Part shown: positions 30,800 to 40,296 of the stretch, one piece after another
Position numbering within the stretch: position 1 is the first letter of the stretch
Layout: each line of letters opens with the position of its first letter
From: Pseudomonas jinjuensis
GTDB lineage: Bacteria; Pseudomonadota; Gammaproteobacteria; Pseudomonadales; Pseudomonadaceae
NCBI RefSeq assembly: GCF_900103845.1
Contig: NZ_FNIJ01000002.1
Span: forward strand, 87,864-151,863
Length of the DNA stretch: 64,000 nucleotides
Direction of reading: 5' to 3'
Position numbers and translations under genes: made by a program
Notes under the pieces: generated by a model
Told to the model about the DNA's origin: nothing
The model's database searches: none
Seen by the model: only the letters and a program-made list of their open reading frames with translations

Positions 30800-31858
30800 A
30801 TGACGCAGATATCTGAACGCCTTCTGGTCCAGGCGCATCTTGCCGCCAAGCAGCCCAAGCAGCTGAGCGCGCAGGAAGAGGCCGATTATCGCGCCGCCAT
30901 CGCCGCCGAGCTGAAGGCGCAGAATGCGGTGCTGGTAGCGCACTACTACTGCGATCCGGTGATCCAGGCGCTCGCCGAGGAAACCGGCGGCTGCGTGTCC
31001 GACTCGCTGGAGATGGCCCGTTTCGGCAACCAGCATCCGGCGCAGACGGTGGTAGTGGCGGGCGTGCGCTTCATGGGCGAGACGGCGAAGATTCTCAACC
31101 CCGAGAAGCGCGTGCTGATGCCGACCCTGGAAGCGACCTGCTCGCTCGACCTGGGCTGCCCGGTCGAGGAATTCTCCGCCTTCTGCGACAAGCATCCGGA
31201 GCGCACCGTGGTGGTCTACGCCAACACCTCGGCGGCGGTGAAGGCGCGTGCCGACTGGGTGGTGACCTCCAGCTGCGCGGTGGAGATCGTCGAGCACCTG
31301 ATGGACAACGGCGAACCGATCCTGTGGGCGCCGGACCAGCACCTCGGCCGCTACATCCAGCGCGAGACCGGTGCCGACATGCTGCTTTGGGACGGTGCCT
31401 GCATCGTCCACGAGGAGTTCAAGGCCAAGCAGCTGGAAGATATCAAGGCGCTCTACCCGGACGCGGCAATCCTCGTGCACCCGGAGTCGCCGGAAGCGGT
31501 GGTCGAACTGGCCGATGCCGTCGGTTCTACCAGTCAACTGATCAAGGCCGCGCAGACCCTGCCGAACAGGACATTCATCGTCGCCACCGACCGCGGCATC
31601 TTCTACAAGATGCAGCAGCTGTGCCCGGACAAGGAGTTCATCGAAGCCCCCACCGCCGGCAACGGCGCGGCCTGCCGCAGTTGCGCGCACTGCCCGTGGA
31701 TGGCGATGAACACCCTGGAGCGCACCCTGGCCTGCCTGCGCGAAGGCAGCGGCGAGATCTTCGTCGACCCGGCGCTGATCCCGAAGGCGATCAAGCCGCT
31801 CAAGCGCATGCTCGACTTCACCCAGGCGGCGCGACTGAAACTGGCCGGCAACGCCTGA
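30800..31858 (+). CDS. nadA: Quinolinate synthase A
   Basis: Encodes 352 residues from [18 protein letters not shown]. It condenses iminoaspartate with DHAP to quinolinate for NAD synthesis. The Cys residues that ligate the 4Fe-4S cluster are in [10 protein letters not shown], the SSCAVE region and [23 protein letters not shown] is the substrate-binding N-terminal part. The ATG at 30800 gives the usual length. It follows tRNA-Lys directly, unlike PAO1. Confidence 0.97.
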   Translation: MTQISERLLVQAHLAAKQPKQLSAQEEADYRAAIAAELKAQNAVLVAHYYCDPVIQALAEETGGCVSDSLEMARFGNQHPAQTVVVAGVRFMGETAKILNPEKRVLMPTLEATCSLDLGCPVEEFSAFCDKHPERTVVVYANTSAAVKARADWVVTSSCAVEIVEHLMDNGEPILWAPDQHLGRYIQRETGADMLLWDGACIVHEEFKAKQLEDIKALYPDAAILVHPESPEAVVELADAVGSTSQLIKAAQTLPNRTFIVATDRGIFYKMQQLCPDKEFIEAPTAGNGAACRSCAHCPWMAMNTLERTLACLREGSGEIFVDPALIPKAIKPLKRMLDFTQAARLKLAGNA

Positions 31859-31872
31859 TCGCGGCCCGAATG

Positions 31873-31901
31873 AAAAAGCCCGGAATCTCTCCGGGCTTTT
31901 T
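31873..31901. terminator. Bidirectional intrinsic terminator after nadA
   Basis: AAAAGCCCGGA and TCCGGGCTTTT pair around a short loop with A- and T-runs on either side, between convergent genes. Confidence 0.92.
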
Positions 31902-31915
31902 TGTGAACGGTCGGT

Positions 31916-33352
31916 TCAGCCGCGCATCATCTGCTGCAGCAGGCGTTCCTGCTCGCGGAACTCCTGCTGCCGCGCATCCAGCCGCGCGGCGAGCTGGAAG
32001 TTGCCGCCGGCGCGACGCTTGGCGAAGTCCAGTTGCTCGATGGCCTGCCGGTAGTCGCCGGTCAGCGCGTAGTACTCGGCGCGGGCCTGGTGCACGCCGA
32101 TGGCGTTGCCGCTGATGGTGCGGGCGTCGGCCAGGCGGCTCCAGACGTCTGGGTCCAGCGGGCGCTTCTGCGACAGCTCGGCGAGGACCTTTTCCGCATC
32201 CTGTGCGCGGTTCTGCTTCATCAGCAGGTCGGCGTGGGCCTGGCGCAGCGGGTAGCTGCCCGGGTATTGGGCGAGCAGCCTGGTGACCCGGGCATCCGCT
32301 TCCTTGAGCCGGTTGGCCGTGATGTCCAGGTCGGCCTGGGCCAGGTTGTAGGCGATGTCGTTGGGCGCCTTGGCCAGCAGCGGCTTGAGGTTTTCGCCGG
32401 CCTCGTTGAGCTGGCCGACGCGGATCTGCGCCAGAGCCAGGCCATAGCGGGCGGCGTCCAGCTTCGGGTTGTCCTCGAGCATGGCGCGGAAACGCTTGGC
32501 GGCGATACCCGGGCTTTCCTCGAAGATCAGTTGCACGCGGGCGCGCATCTGCTGGTAGCGCAGGCTGTCTTCCTTGCCGCCCTGGGGATACTGCTCGGCG
32601 CGGTTGCGCGTGTCGGCGATACGCGAGTCGGTTACCGGGTGGGTCAGGAGGAATTCCGGCGGCTTGCTCTCGTAGCGATACTGGCGTGCCAGGCGCTCGA
32701 ACATGTTCGACATCGCCCGCGGGTCGTAGCCGGCGCGGGCCATGGTGGCGACGCCGACGCGGTCGGCCTCCTGTTCGTTCTGCCGGGAGAAGCGCAGCTG
32801 GCTCTGGATCGCCGCCGCCTGGGTCGAGGCGATGGCGGCGATGCCGGCGTCACCGGCTCCCGCGGCGGCGGCGACGATGCCGGCGAGCATGGCGGCCATC
32901 ATCGGCATCTGCATGCGCTGCTGCGCCTCGATGCCGCGGGCGAAGTGGCGCTGGCTGAGGTGGCCGAGTTCGTGGGCGAGCACGCCGGCGTACTCGGCTT
33001 CGCTCTGCGCATAGAGCAGCAGGCCGCCGTTCACGCCGATCACCCCGCCGGGCGCGGCGAAGGCGTTGATCTGCGGATCGCGGATCATGATGAAGGCCAG
33101 GCGATGATCCTGCAGGTCGCTGGTCTCGGCCAGGCGATAGACGCTGGATTCGACGAAATCCTTGATCTGCGGGTCGCCGATGGTGTCGACCTGGTTGCGC
33201 AGCATGCTCAGCCAGGCGCGTCCGAGCTGGAATTCCTGCTCCGGCGAAACGATGGACGAGCTGGCGTCCCCGAGGGAGGGCAGGTCATCCGACATCGCTG
33301 GCGACGCCAGCAGGCAGGCGAGCGTCAGCAGGGCGGGGCGCAGTACTTTCAT
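31916..33352 (-). CDS. M48 family metalloprotease with TPR region (BepA-like)
   Basis: Encodes 478 residues. Signal peptide (MKVLRPALLTLACLLASPAMS). The zinc site is HELGH (H127, H131) in GVLAHELGHLSQRHFARG, with the third ligand likely Glu in RQNEQEADRVG. A C-terminal half of TPR-like repeats follows (residues 270-470). BepA-type proteases act in the periplasm on misassembled outer-membrane proteins; this role is inferred from family and architecture. Confidence 0.93.
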   Translation of the reverse strand: MKVLRPALLTLACLLASPAMSDDLPSLGDASSSIVSPEQEFQLGRAWLSMLRNQVDTIGDPQIKDFVESSVYRLAETSDLQDHRLAFIMIRDPQINAFAAPGGVIGVNGGLLLYAQSEAEYAGVLAHELGHLSQRHFARGIEAQQRMQMPMMAAMLAGIVAAAAGAGDAGIAAIASTQAAAIQSQLRFSRQNEQEADRVGVATMARAGYDPRAMSNMFERLARQYRYESKPPEFLLTHPVTDSRIADTRNRAEQYPQGGKEDSLRYQQMRARVQLIFEESPGIAAKRFRAMLEDNPKLDAARYGLALAQIRVGQLNEAGENLKPLLAKAPNDIAYNLAQADLDITANRLKEADARVTRLLAQYPGSYPLRQAHADLLMKQNRAQDAEKVLAELSQKRPLDPDVWSRLADARTISGNAIGVHQARAEYYALTGDYRQAIEQLDFAKRRAGGNFQLAARLDARQQEFREQERLLQQMMRG

Positions 33353-33471
33353 GTACAGGGCTCGTGGCGAAAAAGTCCCCTACTTTAGCCGCAGCGTGTC
33401 GCGAATGCCTAGCTGACTGGTCAGGTCGCGCCAGGCTGGTATTCTTGAACGCCTGCAACCGGAGACCATCG

Positions 33472-33723
33472 ATGATCCAGCCCGTATCGCCCGAGCCGCC
33501 ATGTGACGCAGAGCTGGATGCCAGCGGTCTCAATTGTCCGCTGCCATTGCTCAAGGCCAAGCTGGAACTGAATCGCCTGGCCAGCGGCGCGGTGCTGAAG
33601 GTGATCGCCACGGATGCCGGTTCGCAACGTGATTTCCGCACCTTCGCCGAGCTGGCCGGCCACAGCCTGCTGCGTGAAGAGGTCGAGGACGGCGTCTACC
33701 GCTACTGGCTGCGCAAGAAGTAA
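33472..33723 (+). CDS. TusA-like sulfur-carrier family protein (PA1006-like)
   Basis: Encodes 83 residues. The TusA/SirA motif is LDASGLNCPLPLLKAKLELN, with the conserved Cys in the CPxP site that carries persulfide. The locus matches P. aeruginosa PA1006, which has been linked to molybdenum cofactor homeostasis and nitrate respiration. SD GGAG lies upstream. The perM gene follows after 47 nt. Confidence 0.92.
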   Translation: MIQPVSPEPPCDAELDASGLNCPLPLLKAKLELNRLASGAVLKVIATDAGSQRDFRTFAELAGHSLLREEVEDGVYRYWLRKK

Positions 33724-33770
33724 CTCCACAGGGCTCTTCCGCCCGATCGATCCACCCCGCAGGAATCCTG

Positions 33771-34844
33771 ATGCTCAAAGTTCTGCAAGACTGGATGCAG
33801 CGCTACTTCTCCGATGAGGAAGCGGTGGTGCTGGCGGTCATCCTGGCGCTTGGCTTTTCCGTCATTCTCGCCTTCGGCAGCATGCTCGCGCCGGTGCTGG
33901 CGGCCATGGTCATCGCCTTCCTGATCCAGGGACTGGTGGGGGTTCTCGAACGTATCCGGATGCCGCACCTGTTCGCGGTGTGGCTGGTATATGCGCTGTT
34001 CCTCGGCCTGCTCGCGGTTTTCCTGCTGGTGCTGGTGCCGCTGATCTGGAAACAGCTGTTCACCCTGCTCAACGAGCTGCCACGGATGCTCGGCGAATGG
34101 CAGGCGGTGCTGCTGATGCTGCCGGAGCGCTACCCGGCGATGGTCACCGAGGAACAGGTGCTGCGCGCCATCGAGGCGGCGCGCAACGAACTGGTGCAGC
34201 TCGGCCAGTGGGCGCTGACCTTTTCCCTGTCCGGCGTGCCGGTGCTGGTCAACGTGATGATCTACCTGGTGCTGGTGCCGATCCTGGTGTTCTTCTTCCT
34301 CAAGGACCGCAAGCGCTTCTACCACTGGTTCCGCCGTTACCTGCCGCGCGAGCGCAGGCTGATGAAGCAGGTCTGGGCGGAGATGAACCGGCAGATTTCC
34401 AACTACATCCGCGGCAAGGTCATCGAGATCTTCATCACCGGCGTGGCGACCTACATCGCCTTCGCGCTGCTCGGCCTGAACTATGCGGCGCTACTGGCGC
34501 TGCTGGTCGGTCTGTCGGTGGTGGTGCCGTACATCGGCGCGGTGGTGGTGACCGTGCCGGTGGCGCTGATCGGCCTGTTCCAGTGGGGCTGGGGCGACCA
34601 GTTCATCTACCTGATGGCGGTCCACGCGATCATCCAGGCCCTCGACGGCAACGTGCTGGTGCCGCTGCTGTTTTCCGAGGCGGTGAACCTGCACCCGGTG
34701 GCGATCATCTGCGCGGTGCTGCTGTTCGGCGGGCTGTGGGGCTTCTGGGGGGTGTTCTTCGCCATTCCGCTGGCGACCCTGGTGAAGGCGGTGCTGGACG
34801 CCTGGCCGCAGCATCCGGAGCCGCAGGTGAGTCCTCTCATGTAA
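33771..34844 (+). CDS. AI-2E/PerM-family permease
   Basis: Encodes 357 residues with about eight membrane helices, including VVLAVILALGFSVILAFGSML, VWLVYALFLGLLAVFLLVLVPLI and the C-terminal LNYAALLALLVGLSVVVPYIGAVV. The family signature PYIGAVV...IQALDGNVLVPLLFSEAVNLHPV is present. Substrate unknown; members include TqsA and PerM. Followed by a terminator shared with the convergent bcp gene. Confidence 0.92.
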   Translation: MLKVLQDWMQRYFSDEEAVVLAVILALGFSVILAFGSMLAPVLAAMVIAFLIQGLVGVLERIRMPHLFAVWLVYALFLGLLAVFLLVLVPLIWKQLFTLLNELPRMLGEWQAVLLMLPERYPAMVTEEQVLRAIEAARNELVQLGQWALTFSLSGVPVLVNVMIYLVLVPILVFFFLKDRKRFYHWFRRYLPRERRLMKQVWAEMNRQISNYIRGKVIEIFITGVATYIAFALLGLNYAALLALLVGLSVVVPYIGAVVVTVPVALIGLFQWGWGDQFIYLMAVHAIIQALDGNVLVPLLFSEAVNLHPVAIICAVLLFGGLWGFWGVFFAIPLATLVKAVLDAWPQHPEPQVSPLM

Positions 34845-34846
34845 GA

Positions 34847-34875
34847 AAAAAGGCCGCTGGATAGCGGCCTTCTTC
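34847..34875. terminator. Intrinsic terminator between perM-like gene and bcp
   Basis: AAGGCCGCT (34850-34858) pairs with AGCGGCCTT (34863-34871), 4-nt loop, with A/T runs outside. Confidence 0.9.
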
Positions 34876-34887
34876 ATTGGCTGTCGG

Positions 34888-35361
34888 TCAGCCGGCGTTC
34901 AGCGCCTGGGCCGCGGCGAGCACCGCGTCGACGTGCCCCGGTACCTTCACACCGCGCCATTCCTGGCGCAGCACGCCATCCTTGTCGATCAGGAAGGTAC
35001 TGCGGTCGACGCCCATGTATTCCTTGCCGTAGAGCTTCTTCAGCTTGATCACGTCGAACAGCTGGCAGAGGGTCTCGTCCTTGTCGCTGATCAGCTCGAA
35101 GGGGAACTCCTGCTTGCACTTGAAGTTCTCGTGGGATTTCAGCCCGTCGCGGGAGACGCCGAACACCAGGGTGCCGGCCTGCTGGAAGGCCGGGTACTGG
35201 TCGCGGAAGCCCTGGCCTTCGGTGGTGCAGCCCGGGGTGCTGTCCTTCGGATAGAAGTACAGCACCACCTGCTTGCCCTTCAGCGCGGAGAGGCGCACCT
35301 GCTGGCCGCTGGTGGCCGGGACTTCGAAGTCGGCGACGGGTTGGTCGATTGCTACCGGCAT
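34888..35361 (-). CDS. bcp: Thioredoxin-dependent peroxiredoxin, Bcp family
   Basis: Encodes 157 residues. Peroxidatic Cys is C45 in YPKDSTPGCTTEGQGFRDQ. The residue at position 50, where E. coli Bcp has its resolving Cys, is Gln, so this is either a 1-Cys enzyme or uses C82 or C99. Cytosolic peroxide reductase. It lies 10 nt after gcvR in the same direction. Confidence 0.95.
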   Translation of the reverse strand: MPVAIDQPVADFEVPATSGQQVRLSALKGKQVVLYFYPKDSTPGCTTEGQGFRDQYPAFQQAGTLVFGVSRDGLKSHENFKCKQEFPFELISDKDETLCQLFDVIKLKKLYGKEYMGVDRSTFLIDKDGVLRQEWRGVKVPGHVDAVLAAAQALNAG

Positions 35362-35371
35362 GGTTCTTTCC

Positions 35372-35929
35372 TTATGGATGCTGCGGACGCCAGGGTTCGA
35401 TCAGCGCGTCCAGGTTCAGTGCGTCGGCGAAGTCGAGGAACTGGTCGCGCAGCCAGCTGATCTGCGTGCCGGCCGGCAGCGTCACGGTGATGGTGGCGTT
35501 GAGCATGCTGGTGTTGGTGTGCGGCGCCTGGTAGGTGTCGCAGGTGAGGTTCTCCAGCTCGATGTTGTGATCGATGAAGAACTGGCACAGCTCGTTGAGG
35601 ATGTCCGGGCGGTACACCGCGCTGACGTAGGCGACGTACGGCAGAGCCTGGGCGCGGGTGACGTGGGCGTTGCTGCGGGTGACGCTGAGGTTGAAGCCGT
35701 GGCGCTTGGACAGCGCCGGCAGGCCGCTTTCCAGGCGGGCGAGGGCATCCCAGCTGCCGGAGACCTGCAGGATCAGCGCGCTGAATTCGCCATGGCGGGT
35801 CAGGCGGCTGCTGACGACCGAGCAGCGGTTGTCGACGCAGGTGCGGCACAGCACGCTGGTCAGGTCCATGGGATTGGCGCCCAGGGCGCTGATCAGGAGG
35901 AATTGTTCGCGAGGGTGGGAGGTGGACAT
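35372..35929 (-). CDS. gcvR: Glycine cleavage system regulator GcvR (tandem ACT)
   Basis: Encodes 185 residues. Two ACT domains are visible: EQFLLISALGANPMDLTSVL and the second starting at YVAYVSAVYRPDILNELCQF. In E. coli GcvR binds GcvA and represses gcvTHP without glycine. The ATG at 35929 is chosen; the frame stays open upstream. In operon with bcp and divergent from dapA. Confidence 0.88.
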   Translation of the reverse strand: MSTSHPREQFLLISALGANPMDLTSVLCRTCVDNRCSVVSSRLTRHGEFSALILQVSGSWDALARLESGLPALSKRHGFNLSVTRSNAHVTRAQALPYVAYVSAVYRPDILNELCQFFIDHNIELENLTCDTYQAPHTNTSMLNATITVTLPAGTQISWLRDQFLDFADALNLDALIEPWRPQHP

Positions 35930-36111
35930 GCAGCTTTCCTGGAAGGGCGGCCGGAGGGGCCGCATCGGCAAAGGGAAAAGGGTAGCGAAAAGCGACTCCG
36001 AGGGGAATGTTTGGCGCATTCGCGACGATGCGCCGTGCGCCGCTCTCAGCTTGTGCAAGGCAGGTGGCGACAGTACCATTACTCCTTTCTTTTTCCGGCA
36101 GGAGCGGTTGC

Positions 36112-36990
36112 ATGATTGCGGGCAGTATGGTGGCGCTGGTCACCCCCTTCGATGCTCAGGGTCGACTGGACTGGGACAGCCTTGCGAAGCTGGTGGATTT
36201 CCACCTGCAGGAAGGCACCAACGCCATCGTCGCGGTCGGCACCACTGGTGAATCGGCCACCCTGGACGTCAGCGAACACCTCGAAGTCATCCGTCGCGTG
36301 GTCGACCAGGTCAAGGGGCGCATCCCGGTGATCGCCGGTACCGGCGCCAATTCCACCCGTGAAGCCGTGGAACTCACCGAGTCGGCCAAGTCCGCCGGTG
36401 CGGACGCCTGCCTGCTGGTGACGCCGTACTACAACAAGCCGACCCAGGAAGGCCTGTACCAGCACTTCCGCCATATCGCCGAAGCCGTGGCGATTCCGCA
36501 GATCCTCTACAACGTTCCCGGCCGCACCTCCTGCGACATGCTGCCGGAAACCGTCGAGCGTCTGTCCAAGATCCAGAACATCATCGGCATCAAGGAAGCC
36601 ACCGGCGACCTGCAGCGCGGCCAGGAAGTCCTCGACCGCGTCGGCAAGGACTTCCTGGTCTATTCCGGTGACGATGCCACCGCCGTCGAGCTGATGCTGA
36701 TGGGCGGCCGCGGCAACATCTCGGTGACCGCCAACGTCGCGCCGCGCGCCATGAGCGACCTGTGCGCCGCCGCCATGCGTGGCGATGCCGCCGAAGCCCG
36801 CGCGATCAACGACCGCCTGATGCCGCTGCACAAGGCGCTGTTCATCGAATCCAACCCGATCCCGGTGAAATGGGCTCTGCATGAGATGGGGCTGATCCCC
36901 GAAGGCATCCGCCTGCCGCTGACCTGGCTCAGTGCGCGTTGCCAGGAACCGCTGCGTCAGGCCATGCGCCAGACCGGCGTTCTGGCTTGA
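36112..36990 (+). CDS. dapA: 4-hydroxy-tetrahydrodipicolinate synthase
   Basis: Encodes 292 residues, TIM barrel. It condenses pyruvate with aspartate semialdehyde in lysine and DAP synthesis. Seen are GTTGESATL, the Tyr in [16 protein letters not shown], and the Schiff-base Lys in [17 protein letters not shown] stands 7 nt before the ATG. bamC follows 14 nt downstream. Confidence 0.98.
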   Translation: MIAGSMVALVTPFDAQGRLDWDSLAKLVDFHLQEGTNAIVAVGTTGESATLDVSEHLEVIRRVVDQVKGRIPVIAGTGANSTREAVELTESAKSAGADACLLVTPYYNKPTQEGLYQHFRHIAEAVAIPQILYNVPGRTSCDMLPETVERLSKIQNIIGIKEATGDLQRGQEVLDRVGKDFLVYSGDDATAVELMLMGGRGNISVTANVAPRAMSDLCAAAMRGDAAEARAINDRLMPLHKALFIESNPIPVKWALHEMGLIPEGIRLPLTWLSARCQEPLRQAMRQTGVLA

Positions 36991-37004
36991 GCAGGGAGCC
37001 TCGC

Positions 37005-38195
37005 ATGAAGCGACTGGCAGGACTGACTGCGCTCGCCCTGGTCATCGGCAATACGTCCGGCTGCGGTTGGCTGTGGGGGCCGGATGGCTACTTCCGCGAC
37101 CGCGGCGACGATTACCTCAACGCGCGCCAGACCGCGCCGATGCAGGTTCCGCAAGGCCTGCAGAGCAAGCCGCTCGACCCGCTGCTGCCGGTGCCGATGA
37201 ACATCGCCGATACTCACATGAAGGAAGGCGAATTCGAAGTGCCGCGTCCGACGGCCCTGGCTGCTTCCGGCGAAGTCAGCGACTTCAGCCTGCAGAAGAG
37301 CGGCGATGCGCGCTGGCTGGTCGCCCAGCGTCCGCCGGCGGAAGTCTGGCCGGTGGCGCATCAGTTCTTCCAGGAGAACGGTTTCGCCATCGCCGATGAA
37401 CGCCCGCAGACCGGCGAGTTCAGCACCCGCTGGCAGTCGCTCGATCAGCTTTCCGCACCGCTGGCGCGGCGCCTGGGCAATCGCACCGGCGACGTCGGAC
37501 CCGACAACGAAGCGCGTGTGCGGGTACGCATCGAGCCCGGCGTGCAGGCCAACACCAGCGAAGTCTACGTACTCAGCCAGACCCGCCCGGCCGGCAGCAG
37601 CGCCAGCCAGGACTGGCCGAGCAAACCGGCGGCGCCGACCCTGGACGCCGCGCTGCTCGACGAGATGCTCGCGAGCATGACCACCAGCGCCGAGAAGGGC
37701 GGTTCCGTTTCGCTGCTGGCGGCGCATTCCACCTTCGACACCCCCGGCAGCGTATCGCTCGGCAAGGACGGCAGCGGCAACCCGGTGCTGACCGTCGACT
37801 CCGATTTCGATCGCGCCTGGGTCAGCGTCGGCCGTGCGCTGGACAGCGCCGACATTCGCGTCGACGACCTCAACCGCAGCCTGGGCGTCTACTACGTCAA
37901 CATCGCCGAAGGGGCGAAGAAGGCGGATGAGGACAAGCCCGGCTTCTTCAGCCGCATGTTCGGTGGCGGCGAGAAGAGCCAGGAAGAGGAAGACGCCAAG
38001 GCACAGCGCTATCAGGTTCGCCTGACCAGCGTCAGCAACACGGTGCAGATCACCGTCGACAAGGACATCAACACCTCCGCGCCGGCCGACGTCGCGCAGA
38101 GCGTGCTGGAAAAACTCCAGGAGAGTATGCGCAATGCGGTTCGCGGTCCTGGGGAGCGGAAGCCGGGGCAATTCGGCCTTGGTGAGCAGTTCTGA
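37005..38195 (+). CDS. bamC: Outer membrane assembly lipoprotein BamC
   Basis: Encodes 396 residues. Lipoprotein signal with Cys in [20 protein letters not shown], an unstructured N-terminal stretch that lies on BamD, then two helix-grip domains (about 90-210 and 240-380). The dapA-bamC order is conserved in gammaproteobacteria. Its last 62 nt overlap the following MBL gene in another frame. Confidence 0.92.
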   Translation: MKRLAGLTALALVIGNTSGCGWLWGPDGYFRDRGDDYLNARQTAPMQVPQGLQSKPLDPLLPVPMNIADTHMKEGEFEVPRPTALAASGEVSDFSLQKSGDARWLVAQRPPAEVWPVAHQFFQENGFAIADERPQTGEFSTRWQSLDQLSAPLARRLGNRTGDVGPDNEARVRVRIEPGVQANTSEVYVLSQTRPAGSSASQDWPSKPAAPTLDAALLDEMLASMTTSAEKGGSVSLLAAHSTFDTPGSVSLGKDGSGNPVLTVDSDFDRAWVSVGRALDSADIRVDDLNRSLGVYYVNIAEGAKKADEDKPGFFSRMFGGGEKSQEEEDAKAQRYQVRLTSVSNTVQITVDKDINTSAPADVAQSVLEKLQESMRNAVRGPGERKPGQFGLGEQF

Positions 38196-38892
38196 CACCC
38201 GGCTGCTGATCGACTGCGGATTTCCGCTGCGAGAAACCATCAAGCGTCTGGCTCGCCTGGGTGTGGAACCCGGCGAGCTGGATGCCGTTCTGGTCACGCA
38301 TGAACACAGCGATCACGTGCATGGCGTCGAACTCCTCGCCCGGCACTACCAGGTGCCGGTGTATCTGAGCGGCGGCACCCTGCGGTCGCTGCGCAAGCCA
38401 CTGCAGCCCCACGGGTTGCTGCAGGCGGGAGACAGGTTTTCCCTGGGCGGACTGGAAGTCACTGCGGTGGGCGTATCGCACGATGCATGCGAGCCGCTGC
38501 AGTACGTGTTTTCCGATGGTCGGAGGCGCTTCGGTCTGCTCACCGATCTGGGGACTGCCACGCCGGAAGTGCTGGAGTGCTATCGTGGGCTCGACGCGTT
38601 GATGATCGAGGCCAATCACGATAGCGACATGCTTGCCCGTGGCCCGTATCCCTACCCCCTGAAAGCCCGCGTGGGCGGCCAGTGGGGACATCTGAACAAC
38701 CGGCAGGCCGCCGAACTGGTGGCGGAGCTGGGCTGGGAGAGCTTGCAGCACCTGGTGCTGGCGCATCTCAGCGAAAAGAACAACACGCCGCAACTGGCCC
38801 GGCAGTGTTTCGTCGACACCCTGGGGTGCGACCCGGACTGGCTGCAGGTAGCCGATCAGCATTCGGGGCTCGACTGGCGCGAAATCGCCTGA
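38134..38892 (+). CDS. MBL-fold metallohydrolase (YycJ/WalJ-like)
   Basis: Encodes 252 residues. The N-terminus [20 protein letters not shown] and the metal-binding [10 protein letters not shown] (HxHxDH) define a metallo-beta-lactamase-fold hydrolase; [12 protein letters not shown] near the end is typical of the YycJ group. The substrate is unknown, possibly nucleic acid. The start lies 62 nt inside bamC; ATGCGGTTCGCGGTCCTGGG fits the family start, so the overlap looks real. Confidence 0.9.
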   Translation: MRFAVLGSGSRGNSALVSSSDTRLLIDCGFPLRETIKRLARLGVEPGELDAVLVTHEHSDHVHGVELLARHYQVPVYLSGGTLRSLRKPLQPHGLLQAGDRFSLGGLEVTAVGVSHDACEPLQYVFSDGRRRFGLLTDLGTATPEVLECYRGLDALMIEANHDSDMLARGPYPYPLKARVGGQWGHLNNRQAAELVAELGWESLQHLVLAHLSEKNNTPQLARQCFVDTLGCDPDWLQVADQHSGLDWREIA

Positions 38893-38925
38893 TCCCCACG
38901 TATATCCAAGCAAGTGGAGCCCATC

Positions 38926-39636
38926 ATGGAAAAACGCGAAGAACTCTATCGCGGCAAAGCCAAATCGGTTTACGCCACCGACGATGCCGACCGCCTCGTC
39001 CTGCTGTTCCGCAACGACACCTCGGCGTTCGACGGCAAGCGCATCGAACAGCTCGACCGCAAGGGCATGGTGAACAACAAGTTCAATGCCTTCATCATGC
39101 AGAAACTGGAAGCCGCCGGCATTCCGACCCAGTTCGACAAGCTGCTGGCCGACAACGAAGTGCTGGTCAAGAAGCTCGCCATGATCCCGGTGGAATGCGT
39201 AGTGCGCAACTACGCCGCCGGCAGCCTGGTGCGCCGCCTGGGCGTGGAGGAGGGTATCGCACTGAACCCGCCGACCTTCGAACTGTTCCTGAAGAACGAC
39301 GCCCTGGGCGATCCGTTCATCAACGAATCCCACGTCCAGGCCTTCGGCTGGGCGACCCTCGACCAGCTTGCGCAGATGAAGGCCTACTCCTTCAAGGTCA
39401 ACGAAGTGCTGGGCAAGCTGTTCGACGACGCTGGCCTGATGCTGGTCGACTTCAAGCTCGAATTCGGCGTGTTCCACGGCCAGATCGTCCTCGGCGACGA
39501 GTTCAGCCCGGACGGCTGCCGCCTGTGGGACAAGGAAACCCGCAAGAAGCTGGACAAGGACCGTTTCCGCCAGGGCCTCGGCGATGTGATCGAAGGCTAC
39601 GAGGAAGTGGCGCGCCGTATCGGCGTCCCGCTGTAA
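38926..39636 (+). CDS. purC: SAICAR synthetase
   Basis: Encodes 236 residues from [20 protein letters not shown]. It ligates aspartate to CAIR with ATP in purine synthesis. Conserved parts include [37 protein letters not shown] and LVDFKLEFG. The ATG at 38926 follows GTGGAG; an upstream ATG adds four residues. Followed by tRNA-Ser. Confidence 0.98.
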   Translation: MEKREELYRGKAKSVYATDDADRLVLLFRNDTSAFDGKRIEQLDRKGMVNNKFNAFIMQKLEAAGIPTQFDKLLADNEVLVKKLAMIPVECVVRNYAAGSLVRRLGVEEGIALNPPTFELFLKNDALGDPFINESHVQAFGWATLDQLAQMKAYSFKVNEVLGKLFDDAGLMLVDFKLEFGVFHGQIVLGDEFSPDGCRLWDKETRKKLDKDRFRQGLGDVIEGYEEVARRIGVPL

Positions 39637-39731
39637 CCCGGCAAGCGAACGCAAGCGCCTGATAGCACGCGAAAAAATCCGAAATTAAGGCTTCGCCTTC
39701 GGCATTCGAACTGCTATCATGCGCGCCGCAC

Positions 39732-39821
39732 GGAGAGATGCCGGAGTGGTCGAACGGGACGGATTCGAAATCCGTTGAGTCAGCAATGGCTCCTAGGGTT
39801 CAAATCCCTATCTCTCCGCCA
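39732..39821 (+). tRNA. tRNA-Ser (anticodon CGA)
   Basis: 90 nt with long variable arm and encoded CCA. Acceptor GGAGAGA pairs with TCTCTCC; anticodon loop TTCGAAA (CGA, reads UCG); T arm AGGGTTCAAATCCCT. A TATCAT -10 box lies at 39715-39720 with a GC-rich discriminator. Immediately upstream of a mobile-element remnant. Confidence 0.98.
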
Positions 39822-39822
39822 T

Positions 39823-39878
39823 TACATATGGCCAAGGCCCCTGAAATGCCTAGCGCTTCAGGGGCTTTGTCTTTTCTG
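39823..39878 (+). repeat. Left 56-nt imperfect direct repeat (terminator hairpin) of the tRNA-Ser islet
   Basis: Aligned without gaps, 48 of 56 positions match the copy at 41195-41250. The core AAGGCCCCTGAA / TTCAGGGGCTTT is a hairpin followed by T-rich sequence, so it also serves as terminator for tRNA-Ser. Possible attL-like remnant. Confidence 0.75.
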
Positions 39879-40032
39879 CGCCGGGCTCAGTGTTGAAAGC
39901 CTGCGCAGTGGCTCCAGCTTCACTGCACCCATGCAGGTCATCCGGCGACAGGTGCGCGTAGCGCATGGTCATCGCCGGCGACCTATGCCCCCGAATCCGG
40001 ATGTCTACTGCCTCGAATTCTGCTTCCACCAT
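39850..40032 (-). pseudogene. Tyrosine recombinase (phage-type integrase), C-terminal remnant
   Basis: The last 46 codons (about 39853-39990) read GHRSPAMTMRYAHLSPDDL and onward, the final catalytic box of phage integrases, with the active-site His of GH and the nucleophilic Tyr in MRYAHLSP. Everything upstream (Arg, Lys, HxxR) is missing: the preceding in-frame residues (VEAEFEAVDIRIR) do not resemble an integrase. The stop codon lies inside the left direct repeat. A deletion scar of an element integrated next to tRNA-Ser. Confidence 0.75.
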
Positions 40033-40296
40033 TCGGTGATCGAGCAGTTCGCACAGGGCTCTTGCGACACCTCAGGTTCCATCCTGGCCTCCGCCACATA
40101 CGCCGAACTGGCCACCCACCTCCAGGGGGATGAGTACGGCCTCGAAAACTTCCGTCTACTGTATCGCGGTGGCCGCGTTGATCCCTTGTGGAGCCTCCTG
40201 CGCGGCGATGCGCGGTTTCTCGCCCCGGTACAGCGCTTCTTCTACCGCCGCTACTACAAGGCCGCGAGGGTTTTTCGGGAAAGAACATGGAGCTGA
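39985..40296 (+). CDS. Unknown small protein in islet, probably 5-prime truncated
   Basis: Encodes 103 residues from ATG 39985 (MPPNPDVYCLEFCFHHSVIE). The first two codons lie in the integrase scar, so the original N-terminus is probably lost. The C-terminus is basic and aromatic (RFFYRRYYKAARVFRE). No family is recognised. The downstream ORF starts 10 nt before its stop, with GGGAAAG as ribosome site, which suggests a coupled gene pair of phage or island origin. Only its neighbours and coding-like composition support it. Confidence 0.4.
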   Translation: MPPNPDVYCLEFCFHHSVIEQFAQGSCDTSGSILASATYAELATHLQGDEYGLENFRLLYRGGRVDPLWSLLRGDARFLAPVQRFFYRRYYKAARVFRERTWS

